Below, piece after piece: positions 46,771 to 57,628 of a stretch of 64,000 bases of DNA (position 1 is the first letter of the stretch; each line of letters opens with the position of its first letter). A model generated the notes under the pieces. It saw only the letters and a program-made list of their open reading frames with translations. It was not told the origin of the DNA and did no database searches. The position numbers were made by a program, and so were the translations under genes. Source of the stretch: Knoxdaviesia capensis (taxonomy: Eukaryota > Ascomycota > Sordariomycetes > Microascales > Gondwanamycetaceae). Location of the stretch: assembly GCA_001510575.1 (NCBI GenBank), contig LNGK01000001.1:558001-622000 (forward strand), read 5' to 3'.

Positions 46771-49700
46771 TCACACAACAACCTCACCCATCCCCCTCGC
46801 CCGCGCCGCAGTCTTGACAGCGCGCTCAAGCTCACGCACACACGCGCTCCACGCCGGCGCGACCCCGCGCTCGTCGGCAAGAAACCGCACGAACCGCACG
46901 ACGCCGACGGCGCGCGGAACGTCGCGCTCGTCGGAGACCACGCGCGCGAGGAACGCCGCGACGACGGCGACATCGGCGTCCAGCGGCGGGGCGGCGCTGT
47001 CCGCGCTCTCGGGATCATGCTGCTCACCGTCCTCCTCGGCGGGGGTGTTGATGCTGGCGTCGACCCACGCTGCGAGCGTGGTGCGCAGGGCGTCCGGGTC
47101 AGCGGGGCCCGAGCCGTCGAGCGAGAGGGCGCGCGGCGGGGCGGGGAATGCGAGCGCCGGCTGGGTGGGCTTGCGGCGCGGGATCGCGGGGGCGGGTATC
47201 GGGCGGCGCGCGCGGCCGAATGTGAGCCCGAGGGCGCCGGCTGCACCGCCGGAAGCGCTACTGCCAGTGGTGCGCGCGGCGAGGCGCTGGCGGCGCAGGT
47301 CGTCGAGGATCTCCCGGCGCACGTCTTCGGGGAGCTCGGCGAGCACGGCGGGGTCGATGCCGCTTAGGTCGGTGTCGGTGTCTGCAGGCGCGGGGACATA
47401 ACCAGGACCCGCTGGGGGCGCAGAGACCGGTTGCGGAGCGGAGTCTGTAGAGACAGAGGCTGGTGCACTGGTGCTCCCGGACCCAGCAGTCGCGGTTGCT
47501 GCCGCAGTGGCGAAGCTGGTCTGAAGCAGTCCGGCCGCTGCATCGCGTTGTCGGGAGCGCGCGGTGATGAGTCCACCGCCTCCACCCCCCGCGGCGCCGC
47601 CTCCACGGCCACTTCCGCGGGGACGGCCACGCGGTCGCCCGCGTCGGGGTGGTGACACGCCGAGTTTGCCTTCGCGCGCGGGAGCGGGTTCCGGGGCCCG
47701 GAACACCGGGGTGGCGGGCCTGGCCGGCGGTGGGGGAGGAGTGGCGGCGCCCGACGGCTGGTGGCCGGAGGCGAAGCCGGCGAGCAGCTCGGCACGCATG
47801 TCTTCAGGGAGCGCGTAGAACACCTCCGGGTCGACCTGGGACGGCAGCGGGGGGTCATTTGAGTTAGTGGAATCGCGGGCTGGGTCGTGCCGGGCAGCGC
47901 GCTGTATCAACGGCGACGACTCAGCATCCTGGCGCCCGCTCGCCGCGCCCAGCCGCAGGCCCCCGCGTTGACCCTGCTGCATCAGGCGGTTCCGGATATC
48001 CGTGGGCAGCTCGGCGAGCACCGCCGGGTCGGGGTTCGACGGCATGACGAACTGCGTGCCGCTGATATTGAGCGGGGTGAGCCCCTCGCTAGGCCCGGTG
48101 CTGCGGGAGAGGTGGCCCGGGCGGATGTTGCGGGGGGTGATGGGGATATCGGTGATCGGGTCGTCTTCGAGGCCGACGGCGGCAGGCGCGCCGCGCTTCG
48201 GGTTGAGGAATTGCGGGGATGTCGAGTTTTGCGCGGCTGGGGATTTCTGTGGAGGCGGCGGTGGTTTGAACGGGGTGATGTCCATGTCATCGTCGATTGG
48301 CTCCATCTTCGCCCGCTTGACCGCAGGCGGCGCGGCCCCGGCGGCGAAGTTCAGCCGCTTCTGACTCCCCTCAACGGTAGCGGCACCAGCCAGCTTGATC
48401 GGCTGCAGCTTGGTGAGCTGCACACCCAGGCCGCGCAGGTCGCCAGGACTGAACTTGAACGAGCGCAGAACCGCCACGGCTTCCTTCGCGATCGCGTCCG
48501 CGCGGTGGGTGGCCACGCCGAACACAACGGACTTGTTGAACGTGTCACACGGCCCGTGGCCGAGGTGTTTCTGCGGGTCCAGCGGCGCGTCCAGCCGGCG
48601 GCGCATGATCTTCACGGTCAGATTCGACCCGCGCACGCCCTCGGCGAGCAAGCGGCGCTCAAGCTCGCCGCACAGGTTCGCGAGGAACTCGTCCGCCTCG
48701 GCCTGGTTGATGAAGCGGATGCCCCAGCTAACCTCCGCGGAGACGGACTTGCGGGGCGCCGGCACCGCGCCGATCTCGGCGCGGTCGATGCCGCGCGCGT
48801 ACTCCCATACGCGCTCGCCGGTCTTGGGGCCGAGGACCGCAGCCAGGCGCTCGCGCGACACGGCGCGCATGTCCCGCACGGACTTCAGCCCGATCTCGTC
48901 TAGCTTGCCGCTAATGCTGTGGGCGATGCCCGGCAGGTCCTTGGCCTCGAGGTCGGCCAGGATGTCGAGCGCTTCGGCCGGCGCGATGAGCCGTTGGCCC
49001 GCGGGCTTCGCTTTGCGTAGGGCGACTTTGGCGAGCAGGATGTTGGGCCCGATGCCGACGGACACTTTGCAGCCGGTTTTTTCGTAGATCTTTTCGCGCA
49101 GGCTGGCGCCGATTTCGTTGGCTTTCGCTTCTTCGTGCTGAATGGCCGCTTCGCTGTCGGCTGGGCTGTCGGGCCCGGTGTCGGCGGCGCAGAGTGCGGA
49201 CAGGTCGATCAGCGCCTCGTCGACGCTGACGCTCTGGACGACCCCGCCGGTCTCCAATATGGCCTCGTAGAAGAGCTGGCTGGCCTTTTCATAGGCTGGG
49301 AAGTCGTACGGCAGCACCTTGATATCTGGACACAACTCCAGTGCGCGCTTCATCCACATGCCGTTCTTGACGCCGAAGCTGCGGGCCGGGTAGTTGCAGC
49401 TGGCAATCTCCGAGCCGGTGCCGGAGCCATGCGCCACAACCGCCGGCTTATCAACATACGCTGGGAATTTTTTCAAGGACACAGCACAGAAGAAGCTGTC
49501 AAAATCAACATGCATGATGTACCGTCTGGCCCCGGGCCGCCGTTTGACCACTTTCGGTGCGGGGCCTTTCTCGGCGGCCAGGCGCTGCATCTTGGACTTG
49601 AGCTCAGACTTCCAGGTCGAGAGGTGGTGTAGACGGCTTTCGGAGTAGAATTGTTTCAGGAAGTTCGGGTTCGCGGATGAGGCTTTGCGGATGTGTGGGT

Positions 49701-50651
49701 CGGAGAGGAGCCAGGCGTTGTGTTCTTCGGAGGTCATGTTCGGCGGGGGTGGGGCATGTGGTTGTGGGGCGGTCTTCGCCGGCATTGGGTTAGCGACCGA
49801 GGGAGGGGTATCAGGGTGGTCTGGGGTGTCATAGTCGTCGTCTGAGCCTTCAAGGAGCAGAGCCTCGTCGTCACCGGGGTGTTCGGCCTCGGCCGGGCTT
49901 GTGTGGGGATCCAGTGTCTTGTCCGGAGTTCGTCCGGGGAGAGCCGGAACCAGAAAGGCCGGCGCGCCGGAACCTGTCTGTTGCGGGGTACCTGCAGACT
50001 CCCGGATCTGGCTCATGTAAAAGCTATTCTCCATCTGGTCGCGGTACCCGGCCGGGCGCGACGAGCTGACCTGGGAAAGCTTCCCATCCTCGAGCTTGAA
50101 GGTCTTCTGCCGCGGCCCTTCCTCAATGACCTTGAAGTCCGACCATGGCAGCAACTTGCCGGCCTTTATCGAGTCGACCACCCACGCGGGCTTGACGATC
50201 CGGTACCGGCTGAACTCGACGGCCTTCTTCGGGGTGACGGCGGACGCGATGATGTGGGTTGCGACGGTCTTGGAGTCGAGGTACTGTAGGAAGCCGGCGC
50301 CGTGCTGGACGAGGAGCTTGTGCAGCCTGGCCAGTTGGACAGACACTGTTAGCCTCCGGAAACTTTCGTCCGAGTTCAAAGACGTAGAAGATGTCACACT
50401 CACACTTGCAACGACGGCTGGGTGTATCCGGAAACATGGGCAACGACGCCCTTGAAGATCTGCGGCCGGTCGCCCGCGGCGGCGCGGATCTCCACATCGA
50501 GGTTCTGGAGCTTGATCTTCTTGCGCCGGAAGTAGTCCCCGAAGCCGTCAAACTCGCTGGATCCGTACTCCTCGCCGTCTTCGTCTGCGAAAGTGTGCGC
50601 TTCGATGCGCTTGCGCATCTCCGCCGAGTTCTTGTCGAGCGGCGTTCCCAT
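46771..50651 (-). CDS. rev1: DNA repair protein REV1 (Y-family dCMP transferase)
   Basis: REV1 inserts dCMP opposite abasic and damaged bases and scaffolds polymerase zeta in translesion synthesis. Two exons (50651-50404 and 50326-46771) give 1267 residues. Residues about 68-150 are a BRCT domain (QIFKGVVAHVSGYTQPSLQV joined to LHKLLVQHGAGF, then KPAWVVDSIKAG). The Y-family catalytic part has HVDFDSFF (Asp 357) and SVDEALIDLS (Asp-Glu 452-453), CKVSVGIGPNILLAKVA and the little finger. Three UBM-like ubiquitin-binding motifs follow: AVLAELPTDIRNRLMQQ, VFYALPEDMRAELLAGF and AVLAELPEDVRREILDDL. The last about 100 residues fit the C-terminal partner-binding domain. The start at 50651 (MGTPLDKNS) fits relatives, but the frame stays open upstream to a possible acceptor near 50721, so a 5' exon may exist. 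Confidence 0.93.
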
Positions 50652-51071
50652 GGTCTGGTGTGCAAAGTCGGTCACGTACGGGCTGGGTGGTGAGGACGGC
50701 ACATCGTCAAGCGCGTGGCCTGTGAAGGAAGTGACGGAGTATACTTGTTAAATCATACGTGGAGTGATGTTCGGGGTGGCGAATGGCCGAAGTTGGGAAA
50801 ACGCGGGGGAAACGCGTCGAGATGCTTGAAGCCTAGATAGACAACCTGGAATTTGTGGAAAAATCCCAGGGTTAGACAGTTAGGGTTACCAATATACCTA
50901 ACCCTGAAAGACCGGGATTTTAGGCTCCAGCGTCTCCACTTTTCCGGCTCTATCTTGTGTACTTCCCTCCTCCAGCCCTATTTTGACATCCCTGAAACTC
51001 TCCTATCATATACCTTCATGCCCACATACCAATTGACAGTCTTCTCAATTTTTTTTTTTCGTTTTACTCTT
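50652..51071. promoter_or_regulatory. Divergent promoter of REV1 and the kinase-like gene
   Basis: 420 bases between two divergent starts. It contains the inverted repeat cagggttag (50867-50875) and ctaaccctg (50898-50906), with a further ttaggg between the arms. This is a dense cluster of telobox-like motifs about 220 bases from the REV1 ATG. A T-run lies just before the kinase-like ATG. Confidence 0.5.
50867..50906. promoter_or_regulatory. Telobox inverted repeat
   Basis: Arms cagggttag and ctaaccctg, with gttagggtta inside. Three TTAGGG-type units lie within 40 bases. Confidence 0.5.
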
Positions 51072-53806
51072 ATGGAAGAATACCCCAGTGATCCGGTTGA
51101 GCTCGTTCGCCTTCTGCGTAAGGAGAAGGAGCGCGCAGACAAGGAGCAGAAAGCACGGGTCAAGCAGGAGGAACGGGCCGACCTTGCTCAACAAGAAGGG
51201 CTCAAAGCCCAGCAACGCGCCAACCTCGAGAAACAGCGTGCTGACGCTGAGAAACAGCGCGCAGACCTTGAGCAGAAAGAACGGCTCAGGGAAACACTAC
51301 GTGCAGATCTCCAACAACAACGCGCCGATCGTGAGGAGCGAACACGCCTCGAACAAGGGCGCTTCTTGGCCCCTTCATCCTTTCTTCAAGCTGTATATTA
51401 CTGCCACGGATGCTTCCTCCAGCCTCTCCGGTATCTCAAGCTTCCACCGCCCGGGAATCCCTACTCGTCGTCGACAAGGTCGTCGACCACAGCTCTATCC
51501 ACGATCAGCCTCACCAAAGTGACGGACCGGGTGTACCCGGATATCATCACGCCATGGGAGGAGTTCCCTGCGAAAAACAAGGCGGTCTTCGATGATTTCG
51601 ACCGTGTTTTGCGCCAGAACCAGTCGTTCCCGGCTTTCTCGTTCTTCATGGGTGCGAAGCGGGAGCCTCGTCCGATGATAAGTGAGTCGGATGTCGTCCT
51701 GGCGGGCATCAAGATTGAGGAACAGGTCGAGACCATCGTCTCTGCCTACTTGAGGCGGCGCGAGGAAGCTATGAAGAAGACGTTGTTCTTTTGTAATCGG
51801 CCGTTTTCTCTCCGTCACGCCCCCACGACATCTGCCGAGGAGCGGGCCAGGGCCGGCCGTCATGAAAACATGATTCCTCAGACTGTCCCCTCAAATATGG
51901 AGGGCGATGCGCCAGGTGAAGACCAAGAGGAAGAGAGTGACGAAGAAGAAGATGGAGAAGACGAGTCAGACAGTGGACAAGGTATACAGGAGGAGCCCGA
52001 AGTACCGACGCCCCCCGCGACTCTCCCTTCCGCAACTTCGGTCTCCAACTCGTCGATTCCACCGTTGCAGCCAGAGACTCGGCGCGGACGCTCACTTGAA
52101 AGACGAGCTGATGACACCACTCTCAAACCGCCGGACGAACCGCCTTCAAAACAGCCGTCTCCGGAACGGGCCTTCTTCCCCGACCGATGGGCAATCGCCA
52201 AGAGTACCGAGGGAAACATCGAACTTCCGGCTCTCATTGTGGAATATAAACCCGGCGGTGATATTACCACAGACGTCATCAGGACCGCCCTGGCTGGGGC
52301 GAAGAACGATGCATCTTTTTTTGCTGATGCCATCACATACCACGCCAGCGCGAAGGCAGACGACAGCCCCGATCTCCAGCTTGACGAGGTATCCTCCGCC
52401 CGCCACATTGTTGCTCAGACCTTGTGCCAGGCCTTCCACTACATCGTTGCAAGCGGCCTGAAATATGGATTTGTCTGTACCGGAGAGGCGTTCATCCTAT
52501 TGTATGTGGATATCGGAAATGCCCCTAATGTCCTGTTCTACCATGTTGTGTTCTCCCAGGACCTTCAAATTCTCCTCCCGGATACCCCTGTCTCCGACGA
52601 GGACGTCCGGCTCCAGGTGCCTCAGCTCTTCGAATCCCCTGTTGCGTGCTTGCTGTCCCTGTCCGTCCAGTCTCTTATAACCGACCCTCTCCCGGTGGAT
52701 CGCCGAGAAGCCATTCTTAGCAAGCTGAAACGGTGGCCGGCTACGTCTCGAACTCTCTCTGTATCGAAAACGAGGACAGGATCCCGATCGGTTTCCCGGA
52801 GGCGGAGTACCCAGGCGACACAGGAAACAAGCCAGCAACCATTTGAGACGACCAGTGCCACTACTAGTGCTGACCTACAGAGTACGATACCATTTCTTTC
52901 CCACCCCACGACTGTTCCCCCGAAAAAGGATCGCCGGAGAAAGGCCACCCCCAAAGCTAATTAATCTCCTGAACTTTCCTTTTGGCTTTCTGTCTCTCTC
53001 ATCTAGGCTACGCTTTCCCGAAGTATGTTCCCCGCCGTGAACCACGGCCGGTTCTCGAGACGCCTTGTACGCAGAAATGCCTCCGTGGACTTTTAACTGC
53101 AGGACCACTGGATCTGGCCTGCCCCAATGTTGGACTACACCAATCCTACTCCCCGTCTTCCCCAACCCCAACGCACCACCAAATATCTAGTGACGAGCTC
53201 TGCAGACTTCTCCAGGACCAGCTTGAAGTGAACCTGGACGATGGCTGTAAATCCCTTGATATCTACGGCAAGTTCGGGGCGATCGGCGCGCTGCTCCGTG
53301 CCACCGTATACCCGTACGGCTACACCTTCGTCATGAAAGGCGTGCAGTCTCACTACCAGGACTCGCTCACCAAAGAAGCGCGGATCTACCGCCACCTGAT
53401 CGACCTGCAGGGCGGGGACATCCCCGTGTGTCTCGGCGTGGTCAAGCTCGTCCGCCGCTACATTCTCGCCTACGGCCAGATGATCTCGCACGTTATGCTC
53501 ATGACGTACGGCGGTGAATCGATCCTTGGGAAGCTGGGCACTAGTCTTACCGAGGACGATCTGAAGCGCGAGGTCGTCCGCGTGCGTGCTCTCTTGCTGG
53601 AACACGGTGTCTTGAACCGCGATGTGCGGGGGGCGAATATGCTGTGGAGCGAAGAGACGGGCCGTGTCATGGCTATTGATTTCGACCAGGCTGAGATTGT
53701 TGATCGGGCTGAGACGAACGGCGGCGGTCAGAAGAAGAGACGGGACCGTAGTGGCTCTAGCAGGATGGTCAGACGGGTGAAGCAACGGGGTGATGGGGAG
53801 GTATGA
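51072..53806 (+). CDS. Fungal kinase-like protein with possible PD-(D/E)XK segment
   Basis: Two exons (51072-52881 and 53007-53806) give 869 residues. Residues 1 to about 100 are a charged coiled coil with repeating EKQRADLEQ-like units (MEEYPSDPVELVRLLRKEKE at the start). About 150-270 is a conserved-looking globular part. An acidic and disordered linker follows (about 280-365). Residues 365-520 contain PDRW (Asp 371) and IVEYK (Glu 391, Lys 393) in the order of a PD-(D/E)XK core. After the intron comes CTQKCLRGL, then a kinase-like domain: Lys 714 in FVMKGVQ, HGVLNRDVRGANML with Asp 809, and DFD (828-830) in place of DFG. The C-terminus is basic. It resembles fungal-specific kinase-like proteins of FunK1 type. 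Activity is uncertain. Another ATG at 51018 would add 18 residues. Codon GC is visibly lower than in REV1. Confidence 0.75.
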
Positions 53807-55225
53807 TGTATTTGTTTGATGAGAGCGGTTAGAGCGAGCATGCATGCACGTATGTACGACCTTGTTCATACATCAAGCGATGATAATGAACTCTTTTCAC
53901 CTGATGGAGGATATAATGAGAGAGAGGTTTTGGTGATAAAATACACAGGGTTATACCCTATCTCTTACCCGACATTTCGGAGCTGTCGTCGGCTCTTGGC
54001 CCCACAAACCGGCGTCCTGCTCGGCCCCACTGCCCTTACAGCCCAGGTAAGACAGTTCTAGACTGGATTTCTACCTTAACTAACTTACACTCCAAACCGG
54101 ATATTATCTCCTTTCCTGCCACTTTCAATACCATGTCTTCGGGTGCTCTCGCCTGACACATCAACGTTCACATGATATCATCACCTCCACGAATATTGTC
54201 AACTTTGAGCTCAGAGAAGAGATATCACTTACACAGCGCTCGGAGCGAAACAGTGTCCGCAAGATTTGGAAACGTCAACGCGATTGTTGTTCCAGATCGG
54301 GTCTCCCTGATAATGCACTGGGAGGTGGTAGCTCCGTTGTCGGAGGCCGATACTGGCGTGCCATTCAAAGCTGTAACTGCGGCAGTTGCAAAAACCATAC
54401 TATGACTTAGATTTGAGTATACTGCCCGGATAACAACCGGTGGGTATATAGGAAGGTTTCCCGTGACTCGAGCTGGTGGTTGGATTTCAAAAGGAGCCTT
54501 GAGACCGAGATAGCGGGAGTCAGTGCGAAAGCTGTAAGAGAAAATGCGGTGAGACCCCCGTTTTTTTTTGCCAAGCAGCTGGCTTTCCTAGGCATGATAT
54601 ACACGACAATGTCTCTAAGTGTCTGTTAATAGTTACGGCGACTATAGGCCTCCACTGATGAACTTCAACAACTTCCATGTGCTCAAGGGGCTGCATATAA
54701 ATGACCATACGATTAAGCCCAAAGGCACCAGGTGTCTCAAGTTCAAAACTCTATACGGGATGTACTTTTGACCCAGCCCAAGCATCGATTAGATGATGTG
54801 GTTCTCAGTCTTAGTATTTATCGTCGCCTATAGAGACGTGCACTAAGATTCGCAAACTGGCGTGCATCACCAACCGGATAAACCGCAGAAACAAATGCCC
54901 ATTGTACAGATCTAGTACAATACAGTATCAAGCACTCCAGCTAATACTACACCCTTGACGAAGATAGGCATATTCCCCGAAAGCACTGCGGTGTAGATGA
55001 TCGATGCCGAAATTAGGGTTTGAGATTAGCTATATAGGGTTAAACCCCGGGATTTTGATGGACCAAAAGTATACACACTTATCCAGATATTTCCTGCGAC
55101 CAACTGGTGATTTCAACTTTTCTATCGTTTCTTTCCTTCATCACCGGTTTCTGTATCTCCACCTATGCGGAGACAATGGAGCTCTGACTTGAATCAATTC
55201 TGACACTTTACAACAGACATTCGAC
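53807..55225. other. Spacer between the kinase-like and RED-like genes
   Basis: 1.4 kb with short frames only. Telobox-like motifs at 55013-55046 lie about 200 bases before the RED-like ATG. The ten bases ccgggatttt at 55047-55056 also occur at 50912-50921, on the other side of the kinase-like gene. No gene is seen. Confidence 0.5.
55013..55046. promoter_or_regulatory. Telobox-like motifs upstream of the RED-like gene
   Basis: The motifs attagggttt and tagggttaaacc, about 180-210 bases before the start codon at 55226. Confidence 0.45.
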
Positions 55226-56907
55226 ATGGACAATAGTCAATTTCGGAAACTCGCCTTTGGCAGCGGAACAAACGCAGCTTCCTCAGGCACAAGCGCATCA
55301 TCGACTGCTGCATCGGCTGGAGGTGCGCCACCCCTAGCACCGTAAGTAAACCTGATCGGGCATATACCCACATCATATATTGATGGCATGGACTAACCAC
55401 TCTTATATGGCGTTACAGGCGCTCCCTTGGGCTCAAGAGAAACCGACACGCCGACACTGCACGGCAGGCTGCCGTCGACAAGGCACGAGCTGCACAACAC
55501 CAGAAGCTGTTCCGAACATCGGCGTCGAAAGGATCGAAAGGCGGAGGCGGATACGTTGACCGAACACAAACCCGCCAGAGCCTAGACGATGCGCCGAGCG
55601 ACGGCCGCGAAGTTGGTGGCGATATCTCGACGACGCACCTGGTCAAAGGCCTCGACTTCAAGCTCCTAGAGCGCGTGCGACGAGGCGAAGACATTGAGAC
55701 TACCGAACCGGCGGAAGGCCCAACGAGCACTGATGCAGAACGCGCGGACGATGCGAGTGCGAAATCTGAAAGCGACCTGGACGACGAACTGGACAAGGTG
55801 CTCGACCAGGAGGTGGTGGCCGTGAGGAAAGAGAAGACTGAGAAGAAGGGCCAGCTCACGACAGTTCCCCAGGCAGCCGGGAAGAAGCGCACGCGAGACC
55901 AGATCCTGGCGGAGCTCAAAGCCGCGCGTGAAGCCGCCAAGGCTGCAGCCGACAACGGGCTGGGCCAGCGCTTCAAAAAGATCACTGCGAAGCAGATGCC
56001 CGGCTCGCGCATCGAGGTGGACAGCAAAGGCCGCGAGGTGCTGATTATCATCGACGAGGACGGCCACGAGAAACGCAAGGTGCGGAAGATCCAGCGGACT
56101 GCGGACGAACTGGCGCGCGAGAAGGGGGCGTTTGTGCCCGATAAAAACGCAGCCCCGCTCGGCATGGAGGTTCCCGAAGCATACCGACAACAAGCAGCGC
56201 AGCAAAAGGCCGAGGGGTCGGATGACGACGGAAGCTTGGATATCTTTGACGATGCGGGTGACGACTACGACCCTCTGGCTGGGCTCGGGTCCGGGTCAGA
56301 TTCGGAGTCGGAGGGTGAGGCTGAGGATGCGGGCTCTGAAGACGGCGAAGAGCAGGAGTCGGAACCCAAAGAAAGCACCGCCAAAGACGCCGAAGATTCA
56401 GAGAAGCCGTCAGTACGCGAACGGCGGAACTACTTCCAGGGCTCGCGCAAAGGCGGGCTCGTCTCGGAAGAAGAAGTCAAAGGGCCCTCGTGGTCGGATC
56501 CCGCCATCCAGGCCGCGCTCAAGAAAGCAGCAACTATGCGGCCACTCCCCGGCGACGGCGACGACGAGGAGGACGACGGCATGGACGCAGAGACACGCGC
56601 CCGCACCGAGCGGCGCCGGCAGATGCTCCAGGCAGCCTCCGACCGCGACGCCGAAGACCTCGACATGGGCTTCGGCACCAGCCGCTTCGAGGACGACGAG
56701 GACATGGCGGACGAGCCGGTCAAGTTGTCGCGCTGGAGCGGCATGGCTGGCCGTGACCACGGGGACGACGACGGTGGCGATGGTGACAAGGGGGGAGCTA
56801 AGGCGAAGCGGAAGCGCGGGCCCAAGAAGCGCAAGGGCGATGTCAATAGCGCGGCGGATGTGCTGCGGGTTATGGAGCAGCGCAAGTCCGGGGCCGGTGC
56901 GCGGTGA
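55226..56907 (+). CDS. RED/IK-like spliceosomal protein
   Basis: Two exons (55226-55341 and 55419-56907) give 534 residues. The N-terminus MDNSQFRKLAFG, the segment KLFRTSASKGSKGGGGYVDR (about 69-88) and THLVKGLDFKLLERVRRGED (about 109-129) are hallmarks of the RED-like N-terminal domain. RED/IK is a nuclear component of the precatalytic spliceosome (B complex) that contacts SMU1. The middle has KKRTRDQILAELKAAREAAK and GQRFKKITAKQMPGSRIEVD. The C-terminal half is acidic and disordered (DSESEGEAEDAGSEDGEEQE), then RERRNYFQGSRKGG, and a basic nuclear-localisation-like tail (KAKRKRGPKKRKGD). No RE/RD dipeptide run, typical of animal RED, is present. The 77-nt intron splits a Pro codon. It is followed by the nucleoside hydrolase on the same strand. 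Confidence 0.85.
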
Positions 56908-57628
56908 AAGGATCCCGCATCCGGACAGCTGGCAGCAACTGGCCGCAACCGCCCCGCACATCTACCGTGGGTGGGTGGACACGGGATCGTCGTCATTTCC
57001 AATCAAGCTTCATTTGTTTACACCTGAGAGACCGGGTTTTTGTGTGCCTGTCTATTAGAATCTCCGTGCACTCCTAGCCCATCCTTTTGGTTTCCCGGAT
57101 CGTCTTGTTGTTCATCGTCCGAGGCGAGACACTGTTTTGTCCGGAAACCCCCAAACTCCAAACCCTAACCCCTAACCCTATACCCTAGACCTCGCTTCAA
57201 ACTCCATTATTATACCCCTCGTTCACCGACGGCCTTTATCGCAGAAGTTCCAAGTCTCGATAAGCTTCTGGATCCTGGATCTTGGCATCATACAAAGTGC
57301 CGTTTGCTGGTGTCTTTTCTGGATTTCGTTACTTGTGATTCAAACCTGCGGCGCAGCCAGTCCGGGTTCTTTCAAAACCATCAAAGTTGCAGGGCTCTTT
57401 TGTTCCTTTTCTGCGAATCCCCCCGCTTGGAGTTTGAATCAAGTTCGGAGACTGCCGCTGCAGCGTTTTAAATGTTTTGAGAGCACATTTTATTTGCTTA
57501 TCAGTGGCGACAATCCGATCTTGCGTTTGTCTTGAACTCTGCGATTGCTTCTTCTCCCGTTTTCTCTGCCAGTTTTCTATCTTTCCTGTCAACCAGTGTA
57601 AGCTTACCTGCGTGGACACCTTGCAATC
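56908..57628. promoter_or_regulatory. Promoter region of the nucleoside hydrolase gene
   Basis: 721 bases between two tandem genes. It contains the telobox cluster at 57161-57188 and a T-rich stretch before the ATG. No other gene is seen. Confidence 0.45.
57161..57188. promoter_or_regulatory. Telobox cluster aaccctaacccctaacccta
   Basis: Four CCCTA units in 28 bases, about 440 bases before the nucleoside hydrolase start. Confidence 0.55.
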
